A stretch of DNA of 30,781 bases, from positions 1 to 30,781 of the forward strand of contig CAKUUM010000028.1 of NCBI GenBank assembly GCA_934692905.1, read 5' to 3'. Below, one piece after another: positions 7,961-16,346 of the stretch. The DNA comes from an uncultured Bacteroidales bacterium (GTDB lineage: Bacteria > Bacteroidota > Bacteroidia > Bacteroidales > Paludibacteraceae). The translations under genes and the position numbers were made by a program. Below the pieces are notes generated by a model, which saw nothing but the letters and a program-made list of their open reading frames with translations, did not search any database and was not told the origin of the DNA. Numbering within the stretch: position 1 is the first letter of the stretch; every line of letters begins with the position of its first letter.

Positions 7961-9586
7961 ATGAGAAAAAGAGTAGCGGGAAAACGTGCAGTGGCACTGG
8001 TAATGGCTTCCCTGATGATGGCCAGCATGGTAGGATGCGGCGGCAAAGGCGCAGCTGGCGGAAGCAGCACAAAAGTAAATGATGACGGAACCATCGATAC
8101 TTCCAAACATGAAGTGATCAATATGCTGGTACTTGGTAACAAACCAACCAACGGCAGACTGGAAGCAATGCTGGACAAACTGAATCCGATCCTTACAGAG
8201 AAAGTAAATGCAGAACTGGAATTTACTTATGTAGAGTGGACAGACTGGCAGACCCAGTACAACCTGAAACTGTTAAGTGGCGACAGCAGCCTGGATCTGA
8301 TCTGTACAGCAACCGATTGGCTTTTTGGATGGGAAAATGCAAAGAAAGGTGCATTCCTTCCACTGTCTGAAGATATGCTGAAAACCTATGCACCAAAGAC
8401 CTGGGAACAGGTAAGTGCAGACGGTGACTGGGATATCTGTAAATACAACGACGAGATTTATTTCATGCCGGAAGATCATTATACTCAGTATACAAACCAT
8501 GGTATGTTCTATCGTGGAGACTGGGCAAAAGAGGCAGGTCTGGCAGATGGAAAAGTGAAATCCTTTGAAGATCTGACCACTTACTTCAAATATGTAAAAG
8601 ATAACAAAGAAGACGTTATTCCGTGGGATATTGCAGGAAAGAACCAGACAGGTGGTATCCTTGGAGGATATATCGGTACAAAGAAAAATTATACAGCATT
8701 TAACTGCACAAGCGTTGGTATCTTTACAGATTTCTGGGGCGTTATGCAGGAAGATCCGACAACTGTGACATCCCCATATATGGAAGATGACAGCCTGTAT
8801 GATGCAGCTGAACTGATGAAAGAATGGAATGATATGGGCGTATGGAGAAAAGATGTTCTGAACTTTGATGGTGATACCAGAGAAGAATTCTATGCAGGAA
8901 CAACTGGTGCGGATCAGCATCATGCACAGACCTACTACACTCAGATCGTACCGAACATGAATAAAAAACAGCCAGGTTCCGATCCTCAGTTCTTCTATTG
9001 GGGAGAAGAAAACCAGAACGTACAGCATCCTCTGAAACAGCATGGTGCATGTGCAATCAGTGCGAACTCCACACATCCGGAACGTGCACTGATGGTATAC
9101 GATCTGTTAAGAAATGATGAAGAATGCTATCGTCTGTTGAACTATGGTATTGAAGGCGAAGATTATGTAGTAACCGAAGACGGTAAACTGGGCCGCCCGG
9201 ATGGATTCGATTCCAGTAAAGATGCTCTGGATTCCAACTTCTGGATGGGACGTAATGACGATCTGGAACTGCAGGATGAAAACTGGTGGGATGGAACCGA
9301 AGATTTTATCAAATCTCTGGACAAGATCGGATATGACTACCCATTTGAAAACCTGATCGTAAACACAGATGCGATCGAAGCAAAACAGGCTGCTCTGGCT
9401 AACGTACTTTCCAAATATCTGCCACAGCTGGCATATGGTCAGGTAGAGGATCCGAAAGCAACCATCGATCAGATGCGTGAAGAACTGAAAGCAGCAGGTT
9501 ATGATGATGTAAAAGCAGCAATTCAGAAAGACCTGGATGCATTCGTAGAAGAAAACGGAACACCGGATTTTACAAAAGGTGAATAA
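7961..9586 (+). CDS. Extracellular sugar-binding lipoprotein of the ABC importer
   Basis: A 541-residue lipoprotein. The signal peptide ends in a lipobox (MVGC, Cys26), followed by a glycine/serine-rich linker and a bilobal solute-binding domain of the LplA type, the large form that pairs with LplB/YtcP permeases. An open frame extends 36 codons upstream, but the start at 7961 is chosen for its GAAGGAGG site and because only this start puts the signal peptide at the N-terminus. It would capture oligosaccharides outside the membrane and hand them to the two permeases encoded just upstream. A terminator follows at 9705-9763. A second, different binding protein is encoded at 16347-17981. Confidence 0.92.
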   Translation: MRKRVAGKRAVALVMASLMMASMVGCGGKGAAGGSSTKVNDDGTIDTSKHEVINMLVLGNKPTNGRLEAMLDKLNPILTEKVNAELEFTYVEWTDWQTQYNLKLLSGDSSLDLICTATDWLFGWENAKKGAFLPLSEDMLKTYAPKTWEQVSADGDWDICKYNDEIYFMPEDHYTQYTNHGMFYRGDWAKEAGLADGKVKSFEDLTTYFKYVKDNKEDVIPWDIAGKNQTGGILGGYIGTKKNYTAFNCTSVGIFTDFWGVMQEDPTTVTSPYMEDDSLYDAAELMKEWNDMGVWRKDVLNFDGDTREEFYAGTTGADQHHAQTYYTQIVPNMNKKQPGSDPQFFYWGEENQNVQHPLKQHGACAISANSTHPERALMVYDLLRNDEECYRLLNYGIEGEDYVVTEDGKLGRPDGFDSSKDALDSNFWMGRNDDLELQDENWWDGTEDFIKSLDKIGYDYPFENLIVNTDAIEAKQAALANVLSKYLPQLAYGQVEDPKATIDQMREELKAAGYDDVKAAIQKDLDAFVEENGTPDFTKGE

Positions 9587-9704
9587 TTCCGTTTCTATAT
9601 GATAACAGGAAGTGGCTGAATCAAATGAGATAGAACGTAGGGAAATGATACACGGAATCGAGACTTGAAGCATAGAAAACATATGCCACACGTTCTTAAG
9701 ACAT

Positions 9705-9763
9705 AAGGGAGATACCTGACGGGGATGTTACAGTATGTAGATCACCCTGGTATCTCCCTTTTT
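9705..9763 (+). terminator. Terminator after the transporter operon
   Basis: A 12-bp perfect stem (9705-9716 / 9749-9760) with a 32-base loop, followed by a run of T. It precedes the GH35 gene, which must then rely on read-through or its own promoter. The upstream part (9587-9704) is non-coding with two interleaved 7-base complementary pairs (9586-9592 with 9652-9658, and 9632-9638 with 9690-9696). Confidence 0.75.
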
Positions 9764-9797
9764 AAAAAAATGGGATAATCCCGGAAAAGGAGACGAT

Positions 9798-11543
9798 ATG
9801 AAGACATTTGAAATAAAAGAGGATTTTTATCTGGATGGAGAGAAAGTAAAAATTATATCCGGCGGAATGCATTATTTCCGTGTAGTACCGGAATACTGGA
9901 AGGACCGACTGGAAAAACTGAAAGCACTTGGCTGCAATACTGTAGAGACCTATATTCCATGGAATCTTCATGAAAAAGAAAAAGGGCAGTTTGACTTTTC
10001 AGGGATCCTGGATATCACAAGATTTGTAACAACAGCTCAGGAGCTGGGATTGCTGGTCATTCTTCGTCCGTCACCGTATATCTGCGCCGAATGGGAGTTT
10101 GGAGGACTTCCTTACTGGCTGTTAAAAGAAGATGGTATGAAACTGCGCTGTATGTATGAGCCGTATCTGAATCAGGTAAAGGAATACTATCAGAAATTAT
10201 TCCAGGTGATTGCGCCGCTGCAGATCACAAAAGGCGGTCCCGTGATCATGATGCAGATTGAAAATGAATATGGATATTTCGGTGATGACAAAGCATATCT
10301 GAACTATATGAAAGACCTGATGCAGGAGTGTGGATGTGAAGTTCCTCTTGTGACCTCCGACGGTCCATGGGGCGACTCTTTTGACTGCGGAAAAGTAGAA
10401 GGAGTTTTACAGACAGGAAATTTCGGCTCCAAAGGAAAAGAGCAGTTTGCAGTGATGCGAAAGAAAATCGGAGAAAAGCCGCTGATGTGCATGGAGTTCT
10501 GGGTTGGCTGGTTTGACAATTGGGGCGTGGATACCCATCAGACCGGTGATCTGGAGGAACATGTGAAGGATCTGGATGAGATTTTATCAGAAGGGCATGT
10601 GAATATTTACATGTTTGAAGGAGGAACAAACTTTGGATTTACCAATGGAGCTAACTACTATGATGAATTGACTCCGGATGTTACTTCCTATGATTATGAT
10701 GCATTACTTACCGAAGATGGACAGATCACACCAAAATATAAAGCGTTCCGGGAAGTTATTCGAAAATACACAGAGATCCCGGAAGTGGAACTGAGCACAG
10801 AAATCACAAGACAGTCCTATGGAAAACTGGAAGTAAAGAGAAGTACGTCACTGTTTGCAAACAAAGATCGCCTTGCAAAAGCGGTAGATTGTGTATATCC
10901 GGTATCTATGGAAAAACTGGATCAGGGATATGGATATATCCTGTATGAAAGTCCACTGACCTGTGAAGGCCCTCTGGAAACTCTCCGCTTATGGGGAGCC
11001 AATGACCGTGCCAATATTTTTGTGGATGAGAAACCGGTGCTGACACTTTATGACAGAGAACTTCTCAATGAGCACAAATGGGAAGAGAATCGACCGGATG
11101 GAGAAAAGATCATGATTCTCATGGAAAATATGGGAAGAGTGAATTTTGGTCCGAACCTGGAGAGGCAGAGAAAAGGAATTGACGGAAGTGTACAGATCAA
11201 TGGACATAATCACTACGATTGGAAAGAATACACACTCCCGATGGATAATCTGGAACAGCTTGATTTTTCAAATCCTGCAATAGAAGGAGCTCCCGGATTT
11301 TATGAATTTACTTTTGAGGCAGAACAGACTGGTGATACCTTCCTGGATTTTGCAGGGTGGGGAAAGGGATGTGTCCTTGTAAATGGATTCAATATCGGAA
11401 GATTCTGGGAGATCGGACCACAGAAACGGTTATATATTCCGGCTCCGTTATTGAAAAAAGGAACCAATACGATCATTGTTTTTGAAACTGAAGGAAAAAC
11501 AGGAGAAGGTATCTCTCTGTGCAAAGAACCGGACCTGGGTTAA
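9798..11543 (+). CDS. GH35 family beta-galactosidase
   Basis: A 581-residue enzyme without signal peptide, so it should act on imported oligosaccharides. The TIM barrel covers about residues 8-320. The acid/base is Glu157 in QIENEYG and the nucleophile is Glu233 in MCMEFWVGW; PWNLHE near residue 55 is a further GH35 hallmark. Beta-sandwich domains follow to the C-terminus, where FNIGRFW and PQKRLYIP are typical. It removes terminal beta-linked galactose. It starts after AAAAGGAGA with good spacing. The next gene, an AraC regulator, begins within a few bases of its stop. Length is normal for bacterial GH35 enzymes. Confidence 0.93.
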   Translation: MKTFEIKEDFYLDGEKVKIISGGMHYFRVVPEYWKDRLEKLKALGCNTVETYIPWNLHEKEKGQFDFSGILDITRFVTTAQELGLLVILRPSPYICAEWEFGGLPYWLLKEDGMKLRCMYEPYLNQVKEYYQKLFQVIAPLQITKGGPVIMMQIENEYGYFGDDKAYLNYMKDLMQECGCEVPLVTSDGPWGDSFDCGKVEGVLQTGNFGSKGKEQFAVMRKKIGEKPLMCMEFWVGWFDNWGVDTHQTGDLEEHVKDLDEILSEGHVNIYMFEGGTNFGFTNGANYYDELTPDVTSYDYDALLTEDGQITPKYKAFREVIRKYTEIPEVELSTEITRQSYGKLEVKRSTSLFANKDRLAKAVDCVYPVSMEKLDQGYGYILYESPLTCEGPLETLRLWGANDRANIFVDEKPVLTLYDRELLNEHKWEENRPDGEKIMILMENMGRVNFGPNLERQRKGIDGSVQINGHNHYDWKEYTLPMDNLEQLDFSNPAIEGAPGFYEFTFEAEQTGDTFLDFAGWGKGCVLVNGFNIGRFWEIGPQKRLYIPAPLLKKGTNTIIVFETEGKTGEGISLCKEPDLG

Positions 11544-11548
11544 AAGAT

Positions 11549-12472
11549 ATGGAAGAAGAAAGAATTTTTTACGAATACAACAGCAGCTTCCTTCCGGAAC
11601 TGCGGCTGGCAGATACAGAGACGATTGAACCGCCCTATATTCACAGAAAACGAATGCCAATGGAATATATCATTTATCTGGTAAAATCAGGAGAGATGTT
11701 TCTTGAAGAAGATGGTGCGTTGTACCATCTTCTGCCCGGAGATTTTCTGATCCTGGATCCGGATAAAACTCATGTTGGTAAAAAGGCCACCAGGTGTGAG
11801 TATTTTTATATTCATTTCCAATATTCACATATTAAGCGCAAAAGGATGACAGAACAGAAGATGTGTGAGAAAATGATGGAACAAAGAATCCAGTCTTTAA
11901 GAAGCGATGCCTGCGGAATGTCTGCACAGGAATACCAAAGATTGTCAGAGATGTGGATTCCAAAATATATGCATCTGGATATGGACGCCGGTTTTCCTCA
12001 GATTCTGGAACGGGTTCATGAATGTGCCGCAGCATATAAAAATCATCTGGAAGGATACAAAGCTATCGGTGGCTGCCGTCTGATGGAAATTCTGCTGCTG
12101 GTATCGAGACAGTATCTGTCCATGGAAATTCAGGGAAAAAGCGGAAGTGTAAAAAGCTACCGAAAGATATATGATCTGTTGAATTATCTGAATACTTCAT
12201 ATCATGAACCAATATGTGGGGATCTTATCGAGGAGATTTTCGGAAGTAACTTTGATTATCTGAATCGGATCTTCCGGCAAAACATCGGCAAGACAATTTT
12301 TCAGTATCTTGCGGAGGTAAGAATTGCCAGGGCGAAGGAACTGATCACTACCAGCTCCATGAAAATCTCCCAGGTCAGTGAAAGAGTCGGATTTACAGAC
12401 GAAGGGTATTTCAGCAAGGTTTTCAAAAGATACACGGGAATGACACCGCTGAATTACGGAAAAGCTGTATAA
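11549..12472 (+). CDS. AraC family transcriptional regulator with N-terminal cupin
   Basis: About 307 residues. The N-terminal half is a cupin-like sugar-sensing domain (for example LLPGDFLILDPDKTHVGKK). The C-terminal 100 residues hold the two AraC helix-turn-helix motifs, ending in GFTDEGYFSKVFKRYTGMTP. The start is uncertain: ATG at 11549 lacks a good ribosome site, while a GTG at 11519, inside the end of the GH35 gene, has AGGAGAAGG upstream and would add 10 residues. Translation coupled to GH35 is likely either way. It probably activates nearby operons in response to a sugar; the repeated GAACAGTT motifs in this region are candidate targets, but this is only a guess. Confidence 0.85.
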   Translation: MEEERIFYEYNSSFLPELRLADTETIEPPYIHRKRMPMEYIIYLVKSGEMFLEEDGALYHLLPGDFLILDPDKTHVGKKATRCEYFYIHFQYSHIKRKRMTEQKMCEKMMEQRIQSLRSDACGMSAQEYQRLSEMWIPKYMHLDMDAGFPQILERVHECAAAYKNHLEGYKAIGGCRLMEILLLVSRQYLSMEIQGKSGSVKSYRKIYDLLNYLNTSYHEPICGDLIEEIFGSNFDYLNRIFRQNIGKTIFQYLAEVRIARAKELITTSSMKISQVSERVGFTDEGYFSKVFKRYTGMTPLNYGKAV

Positions 12473-12505
12473 AGGCCGAAGGTGATTTTAAACAGATTTC
12501 GGCTT
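12473..12505 (+). terminator. Weak hairpin after the AraC gene
   Basis: An 8-bp stem including one G-T pair (12473-12480 / 12498-12505, core GCCGAA/TTCGGC) right after the stop codon. No run of T follows, so it is at best a weak terminator. Confidence 0.3.
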
Positions 12506-12522
12506 ATAACTGTGAAGACACC

Positions 12523-12537
12523 GAACAGTTGCAAAAT
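12523..12537 (+). repeat. GAACAGTT-type motif, copy 3
   Basis: GAACAGTTGCAAAAT, identical over 15 bases to the copy at 7925-7939. A TATAAT box lies just downstream at 12542-12547 without a good -35, so an activator site is one possibility. Confidence 0.55.
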
Positions 12538-12561
12538 ATTATATAATACAGGAGAATGACA

Positions 12562-14352
12562 ATGTCAGGGTATATATTTGTACATTTTACAGGAGAACAA
12601 AAAGATGGCGAACAGATTTATTTTTCCATCAGCCGTGATGGTCTTCACTGGAAGGATCTGAACGATGGAAAACCGATTCTGTATTCGGAAACGGGAATGA
12701 AGGGAGTAAGAGACCCCTTTGTAGTAAGAGATCCGAAAAATCATCGATTCTTTCTGATCGCAACGGATCTTCGGATTGAGGCCGGAGAGGGCTGGGAGAA
12801 AGCTCAGTATGAAGGAAGCAGAGATCTGATGGTCTGGGAGTCGGAAGATCTGATTCACTGGGGAAAAGAGAGAGCCTGTACGGTAGGGATTCCGGGAGCA
12901 GGCTGTGTGTGGGCTCCGGAAGCTGTCTACGACAAAAAGAAAGAGGCATTTCTTGTTTTCTGGGCATCTATGGTAAAGCTGGAGACAGATCAGGAGCCGA
13001 AGCAGCGGATCTATGCATCCTGGACGAAGGACTTTCGGGAATATACGGAACCTTTCATCTATATGGAGAGAGAAGAACATGTAATTGACACTACGATCAT
13101 AGAAGCAGATGGTATGTATTATCGAATCTCAAAGGATGAAAGTAATAAATGCCTGATCCTGGGAAAAAGCCGGGAACTGACAGGCGAATATGAGGAAATT
13201 TCCTCCGAAGTGCTGAAACACCTCATGGGAGTGGAAGGTCCGGAATGCTATCCATTACCGGAAGGGAAAGGATGGTGCCTGATCGCGGACCGCTTTGCAG
13301 AAGGAAAGGGGTATCTTCCTCTTGTGACAACGGATCCTGGAAGTGGCAGGTTTACTATTCTTTCCGATGGAGAATACCACATGGGGGCAACACAGAAACG
13401 CCATGGTGGTGTTATGGTACTGGAAGATGGCGAGTATGAACAGCTGGAACGATTCTTTGACAGGAAATACCCGGTGATCGATGGTCTGTTTGCTGATCCG
13501 GATGTGGCAGTTTTTGATGATAAGTTCTATATTTATCCAACAACGGATGGCTATCCGGGCTGGTCAGGATCCAGATTCTCAGTATTTGCATCGGAAGACG
13601 GAAGACATTTTACAAAAGCCGGAGAAGTGCTGGATATGGATCAGGGGCAGGTTCCATGGGCAGTGGGAAGTGCATGGGCACCTTGCATTGCGAAAAAGGG
13701 AGATACCTATTATTACTACTTCTGTGGAAAAAGACCGGACGGGGTATCCTGTATCGGTGTAGCAACCGCAGACCATCCGGAAGGACCTTTCAAAGCAGAA
13801 AAAGAACCATTGATCACACCGGAAATGATGGAAGCAAACGGAATCCGTGTGTCTCAGACTATTGACCCATCTGTTTATGAAGAAAATGGAACATGGTATC
13901 TTTTATTTGGCAATGGAGAAGGTGCCATTGCAAAGCTGACAGAGGATATGAAGTCTGTGTGTCCGGATACTATGAAGAATCTGGAGGGACTCTATGATTT
14001 CCGGGAGGCAGTGACCGTGTTTAAAAAAGACGGTCTGTACCATTTTACCTGGTCCTGTGATGATACGGGAAGCGAGAATTATCATGTGAATTATGGTACC
14101 GCAAAGCAGCTTTACGGACCGGTACAGTTTGAAAAAACCATTCTGAAAAAGGATGTTCGCCGGGGTGTGCTTGGAACCGGACACCACAGTATCTGTAAAA
14201 TTCCGGGAAAAGAGGAGTATGTGATTGCGTATCACCGTTTTGCGACTCCGCTTGAGCAGTATGACAGCGATAAAAAAGGATGGAACAGGGAAACCTGCCT
14301 GGCACCGCTTGCGTTTGGAAAAGACGGGAAAATAGAAGATGTACTGGTGTAA
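12562..14352 (+). CDS. Tandem-domain GH43 family glycoside hydrolase
   Basis: A 596-residue protein made of two consecutive five-bladed beta-propellers. The first (about 1-300) has candidate catalytic residues Asp51 (VRDPF), Asp176 (VIDTT) and Glu225 (VEGPE). The second (about 305-596) has Asp312 (ADPDV), Asp435 (IDPSV) and Glu482 (FREAV). Both therefore keep the base, modulator and acid positions of GH43. There is no signal peptide, so the enzyme acts on imported substrate. The ATG at 12562 is preferred over one six bases upstream because AGGAG (12550-12554) would be too close to the latter. GH43 enzymes remove arabinose, xylose or galactose; which applies here cannot be decided. A hairpin separates it from the next gene. 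Confidence 0.87.
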   Translation: MSGYIFVHFTGEQKDGEQIYFSISRDGLHWKDLNDGKPILYSETGMKGVRDPFVVRDPKNHRFFLIATDLRIEAGEGWEKAQYEGSRDLMVWESEDLIHWGKERACTVGIPGAGCVWAPEAVYDKKKEAFLVFWASMVKLETDQEPKQRIYASWTKDFREYTEPFIYMEREEHVIDTTIIEADGMYYRISKDESNKCLILGKSRELTGEYEEISSEVLKHLMGVEGPECYPLPEGKGWCLIADRFAEGKGYLPLVTTDPGSGRFTILSDGEYHMGATQKRHGGVMVLEDGEYEQLERFFDRKYPVIDGLFADPDVAVFDDKFYIYPTTDGYPGWSGSRFSVFASEDGRHFTKAGEVLDMDQGQVPWAVGSAWAPCIAKKGDTYYYYFCGKRPDGVSCIGVATADHPEGPFKAEKEPLITPEMMEANGIRVSQTIDPSVYEENGTWYLLFGNGEGAIAKLTEDMKSVCPDTMKNLEGLYDFREAVTVFKKDGLYHFTWSCDDTGSENYHVNYGTAKQLYGPVQFEKTILKKDVRRGVLGTGHHSICKIPGKEEYVIAYHRFATPLEQYDSDKKGWNRETCLAPLAFGKDGKIEDVLV

Positions 14353-14378
14353 AAAAGTATTGTAACTGAGAAAATGCT

Positions 14379-14390
14379 GAACAGTTATAA
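14379..14390 (+). repeat. GAACAGTT-type motif, copy 4
   Basis: GAACAGTTATAA, between the GH43 gene and the heparinase II/III-like gene. It shares the first eight bases with copies 1-3. Confidence 0.35.
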
Positions 14391-14400
14391 GGCGTTTATA

Positions 14401-14437
14401 AAAGGGCAGAACCGTAAACCTACGGTATCTGCCCTTT
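14401..14437 (+). other. Hairpin just upstream of a ribosome site
   Basis: A 16-bp stem (14401-14416 / 14421-14437, one bulged A) with a 4-base loop. It ends two bases before the AGGAG of the next gene. Three T at the end of the right arm make it a weak terminator at best; it could attenuate transcription or limit ribosome access. Confidence 0.6.
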
Positions 14438-14451
14438 AGAGGAGTATAGGG

Positions 14452-16218
14452 ATGAAAAAACAACAGCAAATCAGAAACTGGCTGAAAAATTATGAACATC
14501 ATATTATGACAGAAGCAAACCTTCTACAGATAGAAGGGTTTCCCAGGCTGACAGAAGAGCTTTTTTCCCGGTTTGAGAAGACGGGAAATCGTCTGCAGTA
14601 CGAAGATGCTTATTTTGGAAGAAGAAAATATCTGCTGGTATATGCGCTGGAAGCCTTGATTCTGAAAAAGAATGGGGAGCAAGTGAATACAGGGAAACTG
14701 GAATGGGTATTGGAAGAGATCCTGAACGAACGATGCTGGGCGCTTCCGGCCCATGTAAACAGACAGTCGGATCCTGCCTGGGAGTACACACTGGATCTTT
14801 TTGCGGCAGAAACAGCCCAGACACTTTCGGAAATCAGATGGATCCTCCGGCACGAACTGGATCAGGCAGTAAAAAGCAGACTGGACGAGGAAGTGTACCG
14901 GAGAGTGCTGGAACCTTTTGGAAAAAGTGCGAAAGGAAGTTATGGATGGGAAAAAGACTGTAACAACTGGAATGCTGTATGTGGCGGATCTGTGGGAGCA
15001 GCAGCCTGGTATCGGAAACAGGGAACAGAAAATGAGAGGCAAAAGCAGGAGATGAACGGTATCATAGACCGGATCTGTGAAGAATTATCCTGCTTTCTTG
15101 ACAGCTTCAGTGAAGATGGTGCCTGCATGGAAGGACTGGGCTACTGGGAATATGGGATGAGCTACTATACTATGTTTGCGGATCTGCTTCGGCAGCCCGG
15201 GGGAGAAAACAGGGAGCTTCTGGTAAAAGATAAAGTGAAAAAAATCATGGAATTCCAACAAATCTGCTATTTTCCGGGAGGACGCACCATAAGCTTCTCC
15301 GATGGCGACAGCAGGGGGAAATTTCGAATGGGATTGACCTGTTATCTGGCAATGGAAGATCCACAGGTTGAAATTCCTGATGTGAAAAATGCCATGAACT
15401 TTGGAGGTGATCCCTGTTATCGCTGGAATGCAGGATACAGAGACTGGCTGTGGACAGAAAGATATCTGGAACAGGCCTGTGTGGAGAAAAAAGAGGAAAA
15501 GAGCGATAATACCCGGTGGAGCAGCAGAATATTACCGGATGCTCAGTGGGCAATATTTAATGGGAATAACCTGGTCAGTGCTGCATGCAAAGGCGGACAT
15601 AATGGGGAACCACATAATCATAATGACGTGGGAAGCTTTCTATACTATATCGGAGACGAAGAGATCATCAGTGATCTGGGAGCGGGAGAATATACGAAAA
15701 CATATTTTGGACCTGAGAGATATGAGATTCTATGTAATAGTTCCAGAGGCCACAGCGTGCCGGTGATAGAAGGAAAATATCAGTGTGCCGGAAGAGAATA
15801 CGGAGCGGAAAGCTTCCGGATACCGGATCCCTGGACTGTGGAGCTCAGTTATAAAAAAGCATATGCCATAGATCAAGCCGGAGAACTAAAAAGAAAAATA
15901 CATTTTATTCCGGAAACAGCTACGTTACAGATAGAAGATACATTTACGGGAAGCAGAGAAGAGAAAATCAAAATGTTAGAAACACTGGTGACCAGGCAGC
16001 CGGTGAAAGTGGAAAAAAAAGGGATCCGGATAGGCACCTGTGGATGGATTAGAATGACAGCAGCTATGCGAAAGGATGTATGGACAGAAACAGTAGAACA
16101 CAGCGCACATGACGGAAGCCGTCAGCGGGTAACTTTGATCCATTGGCCGGTGCAGGTGGATACAGAGGGAAATTACAGATCGGATTTTGAAATAACTGTA
16201 ACATCAGATTCAATATAA
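14452..16218 (+). CDS. Heparinase II/III-family protein, likely polysaccharide lyase
   Basis: A 588-residue protein without signal peptide. The N-terminal half is helical and fits the alpha/alpha toroid of this superfamily, with GYWEYG at 230-235. The C-terminal half fits the heparinase II/III-like beta-sandwich (PF07940 type), with PHNHND at 387-392, including His388 and His390, and a SRGHSVP segment near residue 435. Superfamily members cleave uronic-acid glycans by beta-elimination, leaving an unsaturated uronate, which matches the GH88, kduI and kduD genes downstream. The exact PL family is not evident, and some members are not lyases. A cytoplasmic location suggests it acts on short imported oligosaccharides. 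The start is supported by AGGAG 8 bases upstream. Confidence 0.8.
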   Translation: MKKQQQIRNWLKNYEHHIMTEANLLQIEGFPRLTEELFSRFEKTGNRLQYEDAYFGRRKYLLVYALEALILKKNGEQVNTGKLEWVLEEILNERCWALPAHVNRQSDPAWEYTLDLFAAETAQTLSEIRWILRHELDQAVKSRLDEEVYRRVLEPFGKSAKGSYGWEKDCNNWNAVCGGSVGAAAWYRKQGTENERQKQEMNGIIDRICEELSCFLDSFSEDGACMEGLGYWEYGMSYYTMFADLLRQPGGENRELLVKDKVKKIMEFQQICYFPGGRTISFSDGDSRGKFRMGLTCYLAMEDPQVEIPDVKNAMNFGGDPCYRWNAGYRDWLWTERYLEQACVEKKEEKSDNTRWSSRILPDAQWAIFNGNNLVSAACKGGHNGEPHNHNDVGSFLYYIGDEEIISDLGAGEYTKTYFGPERYEILCNSSRGHSVPVIEGKYQCAGREYGAESFRIPDPWTVELSYKKAYAIDQAGELKRKIHFIPETATLQIEDTFTGSREEKIKMLETLVTRQPVKVEKKGIRIGTCGWIRMTAAMRKDVWTETVEHSAHDGSRQRVTLIHWPVQVDTEGNYRSDFEITVTSDSI

Positions 16219-16242
16219 ATCAGGAAAATCAGATTTGGCTAT

Positions 16243-16270
16243 TTTACATAAGAAGAAAACATGGTAGTAT
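16243..16270 (+). promoter_or_regulatory. Possible promoter of the second binding-protein operon
   Basis: TTTACA (16243-16248) and TAGTAT (16265-16270) are 16 bases apart, about 75 bases before the start codon. The match is moderate. Confidence 0.3.
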
Positions 16271-16346
16271 TTTGGTATTGGTATAGTTCTTTAGAAAGCA
16301 TTACCAGGCAGGTATAAAGGAATCGTTGATATAGGAGAAACAGAGC

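Noticed and set aside
8273..9076. A long open frame on the minus strand opposite the first binding-protein gene
   Set aside because: It is fully inside a well-supported gene, has a cysteine- and histidine-rich composition typical of antisense frames, and has no ribosome site or family resemblance.
13903..14502. A 199-codon minus-strand frame across the end of GH43 and the start of the heparinase-like gene
   Set aside because: It runs against two solid genes and through a hairpin, and its sequence shows no recognisable domain.
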